36,788 bases of DNA, from contig NZ_CAUM01000038.1 of the NCBI RefSeq assembly GCF_000350085.1, forward strand, positions 1 to 36,788. Reading direction: 5' to 3'. The notes beneath the pieces were generated by a model. The model worked only from the letters and a program-made list of their open reading frames with translations, had not been told where the DNA came from and did not search any database. The translations under genes and the position numbers were made by a program. This document shows positions 23,273 to 31,161 of this stretch, in pieces (positions within the stretch are counted from its first letter, which is position 1; each line of letters opens with the position of its first letter). This DNA comes from Mesorhizobium metallidurans STM 2683. GTDB lineage: Bacteria > Pseudomonadota > Alphaproteobacteria > Rhizobiales > Rhizobiaceae.

Positions 23273-24349
23273 TCAAGATCCCGAAGCTTCGTTGGGCAGC
23301 ACGCCGATGGCGGACGGGTCGATCCGGCAATCGATGATCTGCCCCGGCACGGCCGCGACGGCTGCTTCCGAACGCAGCGTCGCCACCATCTGTTCGCCGG
23401 TCGCCGTCCTGAGCAGGATGCGCTCGAGCGCACCGACAAAGGCGTTCTCGACCACCGTGGCGCGAAAGCCGATCTCGTCCCCCGTCGCCTGCCCGATGCG
23501 GATATCCTCGGGGCGCACCCATACGGTCAGACTGTCGCCCGGCCGTTCGCGGCCTTTGGCCAGGGGAAAGCCGAAGCGCGTGCCGAACGCCTCGACCTTT
23601 GTCGCATCGTCATCGGCGCGGTGGCCGCTCAAAAAATTGTTCTCGCCGAGAAAGCCGGCGACGAAGCGTGTCGAGGGTTTCTTGTAGAGGTCGCGCGGCG
23701 GTCCGATCTCGACGATGCGGCCGTGGTTGAACACGGCGATGCGATCGGACATGGCGATCGCCTCTTCCTGGTCGTGGGTGACATAGACGAAGGTCACCCC
23801 GGTCTCGCGATGCAGCCGCTTCAATTCCTTCTGCATGGTTTCGCGCAGCATGCGGTCGAGGGCCGAAAGCGGCTCGTCGAGCAGCAGAATGCGCGGCCCG
23901 AAGGCCAGGGCGCGGGCGATGGCGACACGCTGCTGCTGGCCGCCGGACAGTTCGCGCGGCTTGCGCTCGGCCAGATTGTCGAGGCCGACCAGCGACAGCA
24001 TCTCGCTCACCCGCGTCGCGATCCTCGCCTTCTCCCATTTGCGGACCCTGAGCGAGAAGGCGATGTTGTTGGCGACGGTGAGATGCGGGAACAGCGCATA
24101 ACCCTGGAAGACAAAGCCGAAATTGCGGTCTTCCGGATCGACATGGGTGATGTCCTTGCCGTCGAGGCGGATCGTGCCCTTGCTCGGCGTGGTGAAGCCG
24201 GCCAGCGACATCAGCAAGGTCGTCTTGCCGGACCCCGAGGGTCCGAGCAAGGTGACGAACTCTCCCGCCTCGACCGAGAGGTTGATCCCGGTCAGGGCGG
24301 TAACCTTGTCATAGGTCTTTGCCAGATCGTCGATGACCAGCAATGCCAT
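23273..24349 (-). CDS. ABC importer ATPase, polyamine (PotA) type, third system
   Basis: This 358-residue ATPase belongs to the third importer. Walker [10 protein letters not shown] is at about residues 35-43, followed by [19 protein letters not shown] and VTHDQEEA. The C-terminal TOBE-like part includes [11 protein letters not shown]. Start ATG 24349 lies 15 nt after the stop of the deiminase-type gene. Having that enzyme between the permeases and the ATPase makes it very likely that transport and the enzyme act on the same compound. Confidence 0.94.
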   Translation of the reverse strand: MALLVIDDLAKTYDKVTALTGINLSVEAGEFVTLLGPSGSGKTTLLMSLAGFTTPSKGTIRLDGKDITHVDPEDRNFGFVFQGYALFPHLTVANNIAFSLRVRKWEKARIATRVSEMLSLVGLDNLAERKPRELSGGQQQRVAIARALAFGPRILLLDEPLSALDRMLRETMQKELKRLHRETGVTFVYVTHDQEEAIAMSDRIAVFNHGRIVEIGPPRDLYKKPSTRFVAGFLGENNFLSGHRADDDATKVEAFGTRFGFPLAKGRERPGDSLTVWVRPEDIRIGQATGDEIGFRATVVENAFVGALERILLRTATGEQMVATLRSEAAVAAVPGQIIDCRIDPSAIGVLPNEASGS

Positions 24350-24364
24350 CAGTTCGAGACCATA

Positions 24365-25372
24365 TCAGATCGGGTCCCTGATCAGCGGCGCCGTCGAGCA
24401 ATGCAGGCCGCCGCCACCAAGCTCGACCGTCTCGTAATTGCAGGTCAGCACGGTGATGCCGGCGGCGTCGAGCCTGTCGGCCAGGCGCTTCGAGCGGCTG
24501 CCATGCATGATCACGCGGCCAGGCGCGACGGCCAGGCAGTTGAGCGACATGGCGCTGTCCTCCGGGGGCAGTTCGATCATCTTGATGCCGCGCTTCTCCA
24601 GATATTCGATGAACGGGTAGGGCAGTTCGTTGACATTGACGATCGCCGTCTCGACGTCGACCATAATGAAAGCGCCGTCGATGTGAATACGATATCCGGG
24701 CATCGGCACCTTGATCAGCGTCACGCCGAGGCCGGCAAGGATGCTTTCGACCTGGCGCACGCCTTCCGGATTGCAGGCGATGGAGACGGTGCAGACGGCT
24801 GTCTTGGCATCGATGAAGGCAAAGCCGCCACCTTCGAAGACGGCCGCGCCGTGGATGGTGCCGAGGATCGGGCAGCCGGCCTTGGCCAGCGCCCGGGTCA
24901 CCGGCAGCTCCTCGCCGCGGCGCACCCGCCGCGCCAGGCGGGTGACGATGGCGCCGCCGGGAATGCCGATGACGCTGTCGCGCGTGTAGATCTGCTTCAT
25001 CGCGCCGGGGGCGGCCTTGTCGACGAGGATGACATCGACGCCTTCGGAACGCAGCAGGCTGGTGAATTCGTCATGAGCGCGCTGCATGGCGGGCAGGTCC
25101 GGCATGGTGCGGCCCATCCAGTACCAGCCCTTTTCCGGATCGCCGAAACCGCCGACCTCGGGCATCGGCTTGTTCTCGACGACGGAGAGCTCGTCGCCGG
25201 GCCGGTGCATCAGGACGGCGCGTAGCTTGCCGACATCGTTCGAGCAGCCCCAATGGCGGCCCCATACCGGGATCTGCTCCTCAGCGGTGTCGAAGCCCGG
25301 CTCCGGAACCGAGCCGAAGATGCTGAAGAACTTGTTCTCCCGGTACTCGTTGTCGCTCATCGCGGTGCTCAT
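24365..25372 (-). CDS. Guanidine-modifying enzyme (arginine deiminase/amidinotransferase fold)
   Basis: This 335-residue protein is of the pentein fold that attacks the guanidino carbon through a Cys. The catalytic elements are C325 (GGGGLHCST, the exact context seen in deiminases), H230 in YRIHIDG, and E180 in FEGGGF. YTRDS (129-133) matches the family's substrate-side motif. It would hydrolyse a guanidino compound to a ureido compound and ammonia (or an alkylamine, as in dimethylargininase). The sequence does not decide between deiminase and dimethylargininase-like use. It is embedded in the third importer operon, next to a ureido-amidase-type gene. AAGGAA precedes the ATG at 25372. Confidence 0.87.
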   Translation of the reverse strand: MSTAMSDNEYRENKFFSIFGSVPEPGFDTAEEQIPVWGRHWGCSNDVGKLRAVLMHRPGDELSVVENKPMPEVGGFGDPEKGWYWMGRTMPDLPAMQRAHDEFTSLLRSEGVDVILVDKAAPGAMKQIYTRDSVIGIPGGAIVTRLARRVRRGEELPVTRALAKAGCPILGTIHGAAVFEGGGFAFIDAKTAVCTVSIACNPEGVRQVESILAGLGVTLIKVPMPGYRIHIDGAFIMVDVETAIVNVNELPYPFIEYLEKRGIKMIELPPEDSAMSLNCLAVAPGRVIMHGSRSKRLADRLDAAGITVLTCNYETVELGGGGLHCSTAPLIRDPI

Positions 25373-25419
25373 GGATATTCCTTTCCTTTCGATTGTTCCC
25401 GACGATCGGGGTGTTTGAA

Positions 25420-26223
25420 CTAGAACTTCTGCCGCTGTTGCCGGTGTTCGATCAGCGCCCGTGCGACCAGCGCCAGCACGGTGACGACAAGCAGAACGGT
25501 GGCGATCGCCGCCAGCGCCGGATCGACGGCATCCTGGATGCTCGTCCAGATGCGGCGCGGCAGGGTGACGACGGCGCGCCCGGTGATGAACAGCGTCACC
25601 GTGATCTCGTCCCAGGAGGCGACGAAAGCGAGCAGCGCGCCGGCGGCAACGCCCGGAACGATGTTCGGCAGTATCACCTTGCCGAAGACCGTCATCGGCC
25701 TGGCGCCGAGGCTTCGCGCCGCCTGCACCAGCCGCTGGTCGAGATTGGAGAGCGACGCGCCGATGGCCAGCACCGTCAGCGGCAGGGCCAGCACGACATG
25801 CACCAGGACGACGCCGGTATAGCTGTCAAGCAGCGACAGCCGTGCCCACAGCTTGACCATGCCGACGGCGTAGATGATCGGCGGCACGATCATCGGCGAC
25901 AAAAGGAGGATGCGCATCAGCGACGGCCACCAGCCGCCCGCCGCCCAGGCGCCGACGGCGAAGGCGACGCCGAGCGCCGTGGCGATCGCGGCGCAGGCCA
26001 GCGCGATGCCGGCGCTGGTCAGCATGCTCGGCAACCAGCCCTTGCTCCAGTCGGCAAGTGCCGCGAAATGCTGCATCGACACACCGTCCTGCGGCAGCGA
26101 CAGGTAATCGCGGTCGGTGAGCGCGACCGGGATGACCACCAGGATCGGAACGAAGAGGAAGCCGAGCAGGCACCAGGCCAACAGACGCGGCAGGCCGACT
26201 TCGATGATGCGCCGTGGCTTCAT
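25420..26223 (-). CDS. ABC importer permease, PotC type, third system
   Basis: This is a 267-residue membrane subunit. The first hydrophobic span is near residues 11-35 (LLAWCLLGFLFVPILVVIPVAL). The EAA loop appears as QAARSLGARPMTVFGKVILPNIVPG, with ASWDEITVTLFI afterwards. ATG 26223 overlaps the upstream permease stop by ATGA. The C-terminal tail is basic (EHRQQRQKF). Other starts further upstream in the frame run through the neighbouring gene and are rejected. Confidence 0.91.
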   Translation of the reverse strand: MKPRRIIEVGLPRLLAWCLLGFLFVPILVVIPVALTDRDYLSLPQDGVSMQHFAALADWSKGWLPSMLTSAGIALACAAIATALGVAFAVGAWAAGGWWPSLMRILLLSPMIVPPIIYAVGMVKLWARLSLLDSYTGVVLVHVVLALPLTVLAIGASLSNLDQRLVQAARSLGARPMTVFGKVILPNIVPGVAAGALLAFVASWDEITVTLFITGRAVVTLPRRIWTSIQDAVDPALAAIATVLLVVTVLALVARALIEHRQQRQKF

Positions 26224-27062
26224 TGCTGCGGTCTCGCGACGAAGGCGGCGCGCAGCGCCGGGCTGCGCATGGCGGCAAAGACGATGATGCCGACCACCAG
26301 CAGCAGCATCGTCGACAGCGATGTCGCGAGGTCCCAGCGCGAGGTGCTCGAAATCTGCACCGAGATGTATTCGGCGATCATCAGGGTCTTGCCGGCGCCG
26401 AGCAAAGCGGGCGTGACCAGGAAGCCGAGCGAGAAGACGAAGACGAACAGGGTTGCCAGCGCGATGCCGGGCAGGCTGAGCGGCAGCCAGACGCGCCAGA
26501 AGATCGTTGCCGGACGCGCACCCAGAGAGCGTGCCGCCTGCATGATGCGGCGGTCGATGTCGGACAAATTGGCGTAGAGCAAAAGGATGGCGAACGGCAT
26601 CATGTAGTGGATCATGCCAATGGTGACGCCGAAGAGATTGTAGACCAGGTCGAGCGGCGTCGAGATGACGCCCATCTCCATCAAGGCGCTGTTGAGGACG
26701 CCACGCCGGCGCAGGATGGTGATCCAGGAGAACGCCCTGACCAGCACCGATATCCAGAACGGCACCAGCACCAGGAACAGCGAGATGCGGCGCCATCCGG
26801 CCGACATGTGGATGATGGCGAAGGCGACGATATAGCTCGCCAGCACGGTCAGCACCGTCGTCATGACCGACACTTTGAGCGTCGTCATCACCACGCGTCC
26901 GACCGCGGCGTTGGCGAACAGGCTCTGGTAGTTGGCCAGCCCGAACTTCGGCTCGGTCAGGCTCAACGCCAGAACCTGCAGGATCGGCGCCGCATAGAGC
27001 CCGATCGCCACCAGGCTGGCGGGGACCGTCAGCAGCAGGGCCGTTGTCTTGAAATTTCGCAT
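26220..27062 (-). CDS. ABC importer permease, PotB type, third system
   Basis: This is a 280-residue membrane subunit with about six helices, the first at residues 7-31. FWISVLVRAFSWITIL, the EAA-type loop QAARSLGARPATIFWRVWLP and a LGFLVTPALLGAG segment match PotB relatives. It starts 87 nt after the binding-protein stop, and the gap carries a GC-rich hairpin. It overlaps the second permease by 4 nt. Confidence 0.91.
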   Translation of the reverse strand: MRNFKTTALLLTVPASLVAIGLYAAPILQVLALSLTEPKFGLANYQSLFANAAVGRVVMTTLKVSVMTTVLTVLASYIVAFAIIHMSAGWRRISLFLVLVPFWISVLVRAFSWITILRRRGVLNSALMEMGVISTPLDLVYNLFGVTIGMIHYMMPFAILLLYANLSDIDRRIMQAARSLGARPATIFWRVWLPLSLPGIALATLFVFVFSLGFLVTPALLGAGKTLMIAEYISVQISSTSRWDLATSLSTMLLLVVGIIVFAAMRSPALRAAFVARPQQ

Positions 27063-27104
27063 CGGATCAAATTCGCATCAGATCGATTCACATCAGATTT
27101 GGGG

Positions 27105-27124
27105 GCCGCCGCCTTGCCGGCGGC
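27105..27124 (-). repeat. Hairpin after the third binding-protein gene
   Basis: GCCGCCG (27105-27111) and CGGCGGC (27118-27124) form a 7-bp perfect GC stem with a 6-nt loop, between the binding-protein stop and the permease start. The position matches the hairpin at 2575-2600 in the first system. Read on the minus strand it is not followed by a T-run, so mRNA protection or partial termination is more likely than a full stop. Confidence 0.4.
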
Positions 27125-27149
27125 AGCCCTTTCTTCTGTTGGCGTGCGG

Positions 27150-28256
27150 TCAGCTCGAAATGAAATCCAGATACTTGTTCTGGAGCTCGGTCTCGTGTTC
27201 GGCGTAATAGGCCGGGTTGAGCATGATCTGCGAGGCAGCATTCTCCTTCGTCGTCGGGTTCACCAAGGCGTCCGCCGGGGTCATCAAGGCCAGGGTCTTG
27301 GGGTTGGAAGGCCCGTTGCCCATGATCTGCAGCAGCACGAGCTGGCCGGCCGGATCGAGCGTCGAATTGATGAAATCGAACACTTTCTTGCCGGCGGGAT
27401 TGCCCTTGGGAACCGACCAGGCGCTGGCCGAAAGGATGTTCTGCTCCCAGATCCACTTGAACTTGTCGGGTGTCTCCTTGTTGAGCAGATTGGCGCGGGT
27501 GTGCCAGATATTGCCCATCACGACTTCGCCCTCGCGGAACAGCTGCTGCGTCTGCGCCCCGCCTTCCCAGAAGATGATGTCGGCCAGCATCGGCTTCAGC
27601 TTCTTGAACGCCCGGTCGACATCGAGCGGATAAAGGTCGGCGGGCGCGACGCCGTCGGCCATGAGGACGAATTCGAGCTGGCCCTGGATCCATTTGCACA
27701 TGGTGCGCTTGCCCGGGAATTTCGCCGTGTCGAAGAAGTCGGCCCAGCCGGTCGGTGCGGCCCCCTTGGTGGCGTCGGCGTCATAGGCGAGCACGTTCGA
27801 ATAGACATAGTTCGAGACGCCGAATTCGCCGGCGAAATTCTCCGGCACCTGCGATTTGTCGACGATCGTGTAGTCGATCTTCTCGACCAGATTGCCCTTG
27901 CCCAGCGTCAGCGAGTCGATCATGCCACCGTCGGTGGCGTCCCAGATGACCTTGCCGGACTCGACCATGGCGCGGATGGTGCCGACCGCGGGGCCGGCCC
28001 CGTCGATCACCACCTTCATGCCGCTCTTCTTGGTGAAGGGGTCGCCATAGGCCTTGGCGAAGGCATCCGCCGCCGCACCGCCCCAGTTGCAGACGACGAT
28101 TTCGGAGGCGTCGGCCCGGGCAACGCCAGGCTTGAAGGCGGCCGCAAGTCCGAGGCCGCCAAGTGCTATCAGGAACGAGCGGCGATCGATCTCACCGCGG
28201 TTGAATTTCTCCAGCGCGATCTCAGCCGCGTCTTTTGCGAAGTGCGAGATTGTCAT
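27150..28256 (-). CDS. Periplasmic solute-binding protein, PotD type, Tat-exported, third system
   Basis: This 368-residue protein carries a twin-arginine signal. The Arg pair at 25-26 (EIDRRSFLIAL) is followed by a hydrophobic core, with likely cleavage after A48 (ARA-DA). The mature start EIVVCNWGGAAADAF is typical of the group, and PTGWADFFDTAKFPGKR and FFREGE-like segments follow. It is the first gene of the operon with permeases, deiminase-type enzyme, ATPase and amidase. The substrate may be a guanidino compound such as an agmatine- or arginine-like molecule. This is inferred from the neighbours, since the fold binds polyamines generally. Confidence 0.9.
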   Translation of the reverse strand: MTISHFAKDAAEIALEKFNRGEIDRRSFLIALGGLGLAAAFKPGVARADASEIVVCNWGGAAADAFAKAYGDPFTKKSGMKVVIDGAGPAVGTIRAMVESGKVIWDATDGGMIDSLTLGKGNLVEKIDYTIVDKSQVPENFAGEFGVSNYVYSNVLAYDADATKGAAPTGWADFFDTAKFPGKRTMCKWIQGQLEFVLMADGVAPADLYPLDVDRAFKKLKPMLADIIFWEGGAQTQQLFREGEVVMGNIWHTRANLLNKETPDKFKWIWEQNILSASAWSVPKGNPAGKKVFDFINSTLDPAGQLVLLQIMGNGPSNPKTLALMTPADALVNPTTKENAASQIMLNPAYYAEHETELQNKYLDFISS

Positions 28257-28330
28257 TGTTCATTCTCCCATTTGTTGATGTTGATGGCAGGCTTTCGCGG
28301 AGTTGATCCGTCTCTATTGTCTTTCTGGGC

Positions 28331-28415
28331 CATGATCTTTTCCGAACCGAAGGTCAGCGAAAGCAAAAACCGGTTCCCACTTTTCGCTAACGCAGACCTT
28401 CGGTTCGGGATCATG
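28331..28415. repeat. Dispersed rhizobial palindromic repeat, long form
   Basis: Outer arms CATGATC (28331-28337) and GATCATG (28409-28415) and inner perfect 14-bp arms CCGAACCGAAGGTC (28342-28355) and GACCTTCGGTTCGG (28395-28408) enclose the AACCGGTTCCCAC core shared with 6990-7038. It fills the gap between the LacI gene and the binding-protein gene. As RNA it would form a very stable hairpin and could separate their expression. Confidence 0.7.
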
Positions 28416-28417
28416 GC

Positions 28418-29497
28418 CTAAATTCCCACTCTTGCCGGCGGGATTTTTCCCGCCAAGGCGTTTCCAGCCAGTTTCCAATGCGCCTTGCGCGGTGCGGCCA
28501 CGGAATGGCGCACGATGAGCTTCCCTGCGACCGGCGCTGCGTCCGGTATCTCGGCGCCGTTGATATGGTCGATCAGCAGGCCGACCGCGCGGCGGCCGAA
28601 TTCCTCCGCCGACTGGTGCACGGCCGTCAGCGGCGGGTCGAGAAGATCGACATTGCGGATGTCGTCGAAACCGACCAGCGACAGATCGGAAGGCACGGCG
28701 ATGCCGAGTGTGCGGCAGCCTTGCAAAATCCCCAGCGCCAGCATGTCGGCGGAGGCGAAGATGGCGGTCGGCGGATTGTCCAGAGCGGCAAAGCGCAGGA
28801 ATGCGTCAAGACCGGACTGCTCATCATAGTCGCCGAAGAAGACGTAATCCGGGTTCACCTTCAGGTCTCGCCGCTTGAGACTGTCCTCGAAGGCGCCGAA
28901 CCGTTCCTTGCTGCTGAGCAATGCCGGCGGTCCGCCGACAAAGGCGACCGCCCGGTGACCATGATCGAGAAGATGTTCGGTCGCAAGCCGGGCGCCGAGA
29001 CGATTGTCGGCAAACAGGCGCGGCGCGACGGCGCCGGGAACGTCCTCGTCGACCAGCACGACATTGCTGCAGGCATTGATCTTCTGGACCAGCGCGCCGT
29101 CGTCGGGATGGTTGGTCATCAACAGTATGCCGTCGACCTGCGCGTCGTCGATACGCGACAGGAAGCCCAGTTCCTTGGCCGCGATGTTGCGGCTGTTGAA
29201 CATCACCAGGCTGTAGCCGAGACGGCTCGCTTCCTCTTCAGCCGCGCTCGCGATGGCGGCGAAGAACGGGTAGGAGATGTCGGAGACGATCAGGCCGATG
29301 GTTTCGCTGCTGCCTTTGCTCAAACGCCGCGCAATGGCGTTGGGGCGGTATTCCAGCTTCGCCACGGCTGCCCGGATGCGCTCGCTGGTTTCGGCGGGCA
29401 GCTTGATGCGGCCGTTCAAGTGACGCGAGACGGTGGTGACCGACACGCCGGCCGCGTGCGCCACATTCCTGATCGTCGATGCCGTAGGCTTCTTCAT
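28418..29497 (-). CDS. LacI-family transcriptional regulator
   Basis: This 359-residue repressor-type protein has an N-terminal HTH (TIRNVAHAAGVSVTTVSRHL, about 8-27), then a hinge helix region (YRPNAIARRLS) and a periplasmic-binding-like ligand domain (IGLIVSDISYPFFAAI, DGILL, VGFDDI). LacI proteins bind palindromes with a central CG. Two such sites lie just upstream of this gene, implying autoregulation. It sits in front of the third importer operon in the same direction and most likely controls it. The effector could be the imported compound. No good Shine-Dalgarno was seen before the ATG at 29497. Confidence 0.93.
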   Translation of the reverse strand: MKKPTASTIRNVAHAAGVSVTTVSRHLNGRIKLPAETSERIRAAVAKLEYRPNAIARRLSKGSSETIGLIVSDISYPFFAAIASAAEEEASRLGYSLVMFNSRNIAAKELGFLSRIDDAQVDGILLMTNHPDDGALVQKINACSNVVLVDEDVPGAVAPRLFADNRLGARLATEHLLDHGHRAVAFVGGPPALLSSKERFGAFEDSLKRRDLKVNPDYVFFGDYDEQSGLDAFLRFAALDNPPTAIFASADMLALGILQGCRTLGIAVPSDLSLVGFDDIRNVDLLDPPLTAVHQSAEEFGRRAVGLLIDHINGAEIPDAAPVAGKLIVRHSVAAPRKAHWKLAGNALAGKIPPARVGI

Positions 29498-29554
29498 AGA
29501 GGCGGTTTCGCCATGTTCCCTTTGACCAGGATTTCAGCATAGGAAATGCTAGAT

Positions 29555-29579
29555 GTAAACCGCTTTACTAAACCGGTTT
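29555..29579. promoter_or_regulatory. Tandem LacI-type operators
   Basis: GTAAACCGCTTTAC (29555-29568) has one mismatch from a perfect palindrome, and AAACCGGTTT (29570-29579) is perfect. Their centres are 13 bp apart, and both carry the central CG typical of LacI-family sites. They precede the LacI gene by about 60 nt and probably mediate autoregulation. Confidence 0.6.
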
Positions 29580-29610
29580 CATAAATTACGCTTTTTCTCC
29601 AGATCGGCAG

Positions 29611-29814
29611 GGCCGGTCCACGCCCAAAAGCGGCGCGACGGTGGTCGCGAAGGTCGGCGATGACCCGCTGATCGTCGCCGGCCAATACGGCGAGGGCAGG
29701 AGCGTCGCCTTCGCCTCCGATTGCGCGCCGCACTGGGCGCCGGCCGCCTTCGTCGAGTGGCAGGGCTACGCGCCGCTGTGGCGGCAACTAACGGCCTGGG
29801 CGTCGGGCAAGTGA
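29611..29814 (+). pseudogene. C-terminal relic of a glutamine-amidotransferase-like protein
   Basis: An open frame without a start reads ATVVAKVGDDPLIVAG, then YGEGRSVAFASDCAPHWAP and FVEWQGYAPLWRQL to a TGA at 29812-29814. This resembles the end of the glutamine-amidotransferase-like (ThuA/DUF-type) membrane-associated family, where a DPLLV-type, GKGR, AFASD-type and PHWAP order is found. The N-terminal three quarters are absent, and the frame is open upstream without an ATG. It is a truncated remnant. Confidence 0.55.
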
Positions 29815-29823
29815 TCGCGCGTT

Positions 29824-30155
29824 TTATGGAACCAACCGCTGCTTCTGGCCGCCGGAGAGCTTGACGCTACGCTTGCCGATGAGGTGGCGTGGCCCGCCGG
29901 CAGTCCGGCGATCATGCCGTCGAGCCGCGCCGCCTCGGCGATGGCCTCGTCGGATGCGTCGAAGCGGCCATGGGCGATGTTTTCGCGAACCGTGCCGCCA
30001 AACAGGAACACGTCCTGCCGGACGGTGCCGATCTCGCCGCAGCGGGGCGAGCGTCATGTCTCTCTGATACCGAAGCCGTCGATGCTGAGCCCGAAACAAC
30101 CTCGTAGAGGCGCGGCAAGAGCGAGCAGATGATGGTCCTGCCAGCGCCGGACGGG
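29824..30155 (-). pseudogene. Relic of an ABC exporter ATPase domain with several frameshifts
   Basis: Read on the minus strand and joined across frames, the pieces follow the order of an exporter nucleotide-binding domain. GAGRTIICSLLPRLYEV comes first (Walker A tail), then SIDGFGIRDMTLAPLRRD, IGTVRQDVFLFGGTVREN (Q-loop), IAHGRFDASDEAIAEAA, and finally IGKRSVKLSGGQKQRLVP to a TAA. At least three shifts are needed. The Walker B region, D-loop and the membrane domain are missing. It is a clear remnant of an MsbA/HlyB-type transporter, unrelated to the importers in the window. Confidence 0.7.
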
Positions 30156-30219
30156 CGCGGATGCGCATTCCCACTTTTTTCGGATTTCGACGCAACGTCG
30201 ACGTGTCACGTCATTTTGT

Positions 30220-30259
30220 TGACTCAAATAGTCATCTTCATTGTTGACTAGTAAAGTCA
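30220..30259 (+). promoter_or_regulatory. Two iron-responsive operator boxes (TGA-N9-TCA)
   Basis: TGACT-CAAAT-AGTCA (30220-30234) and TGACT-AGTAA-AGTCA (30245-30259) are perfect 5-bp inverted repeats whose centres are 25 bp apart. Both fit TGA-N9-TCA, the form described for RirA iron-responsive operators in Rhizobiales. A third half-site AGTCA is at 30268-30272. The genes downstream are iron-uptake type, so iron repression of the operon is predicted. Confidence 0.65.
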
Positions 30260-30337
30260 TGTTTCATAGTCAACCGGCATCGCTCGCCGAAAGCCGGATT
30301 GTGGAAATGCGCGCGAAGCCGGAGAGAGGCCAACACC

Positions 30338-31123
30338 GTGGCTGGAAATCAGACTGCCTTCCACATAGACGCCGTGCGCTTTGCCGTCGGCGAGCGGACG
30401 CTGCTCGGTCCCGTTACGCTCGAACTGCAGCGCTCGCGCGTCTACGGGCTGATCGGGCACAATGGCTCGGGCAAATCGACGCTGATCAAGCTGATGGCGC
30501 GCCAGCAGCCGGCAAGTGCCGGCGGCATCACCTTCGCGCGGCGCCCGCTGGTGCAGTGGGGTGCGCGGGAACTCGCCCGGGCGCTCGCCTATCTGCCGCA
30601 GACGACGCCGGCGGCGACCGGCTTGACCGTGCGCGAGCTGGCGAGCCTCGGGCGCTATCCCTGGCATGGCGCGCTCGGCCGTTTCGGGCACGAGGACAGG
30701 CGGCATGTCGACGAAGCGCTTGTCCTGACCGACATGGCGGATTTCGGCGACCGGCTGGTCGACGAACTGTCGGGCGGCGAGCGCCAGCGCGCGTGGCTGG
30801 CCATGCTGGTGGCGCAGAATGCCGGCGTCATGCTGCTCGACGAGCCGATCTCGGCGCTCGACATCGCCCATCAGGTCGAGGTGTTGGGGCTGGTCAGGGA
30901 GCTCAGCCGCAAGCGGGACCTCTGCGTCGTCGTGGTGCTGCACGATCCCAACATGGCGGCGCGCTACTGCGACGAGCTGATCGCGCTGAAGGAGGGCCGG
31001 CTGCTGACGCGCGGCACGCCCGACGAGATCATGCAGGGCGACGTGCTCAAAGGCATTTTCGGCGTCGAGATGGGCGTGTTCGCGCACCCCGTCACCGGCC
31101 AGCCCATCGGCTATGTGCAGTGA
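30338..31123 (+). CDS. fhuC: Iron-siderophore ABC importer ATPase, FhuC type
   Basis: This 261-residue ATPase is of the FecE/FhuC group for iron(III)-siderophore or haem import. Walker [10 protein letters not shown] is at 40-48, [13 protein letters not shown] is mid-protein, [11 protein letters not shown] is the Walker B region, and [14 protein letters not shown] is the His-loop. [14 protein letters not shown] is close to the FhuC signature. The GTG at 30338 has GGAGAGG upstream; a TTG at 30299 would add 13 residues. No permease or binding-protein gene accompanies it, so its partners must be elsewhere. It lies between the iron boxes and exbB. The symbol is a family assignment. Confidence 0.82.
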   Translation: MAGNQTAFHIDAVRFAVGERTLLGPVTLELQRSRVYGLIGHNGSGKSTLIKLMARQQPASAGGITFARRPLVQWGARELARALAYLPQTTPAATGLTVRELASLGRYPWHGALGRFGHEDRRHVDEALVLTDMADFGDRLVDELSGGERQRAWLAMLVAQNAGVMLLDEPISALDIAHQVEVLGLVRELSRKRDLCVVVVLHDPNMAARYCDELIALKEGRLLTRGTPDEIMQGDVLKGIFGVEMGVFAHPVTGQPIGYVQ

Positions 31124-31161
31124 GGCCAGTTGTGAGAATTGCGAGAATAAGGAAGAAGCCC

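Noticed and set aside
28257..28330. Guanidine riboswitch upstream of the third importer operon
   Set aside because: The leader is short and I could not see the conserved motifs of known guanidine riboswitches; a covariance-model search would be needed to be sure.
23261..28421. Two long plus-strand frames (654 and 735 residues) opposite the third importer operon
   Set aside because: Both are antisense to well-supported genes and show only low-complexity Asp/Gly/Arg-rich sequence.
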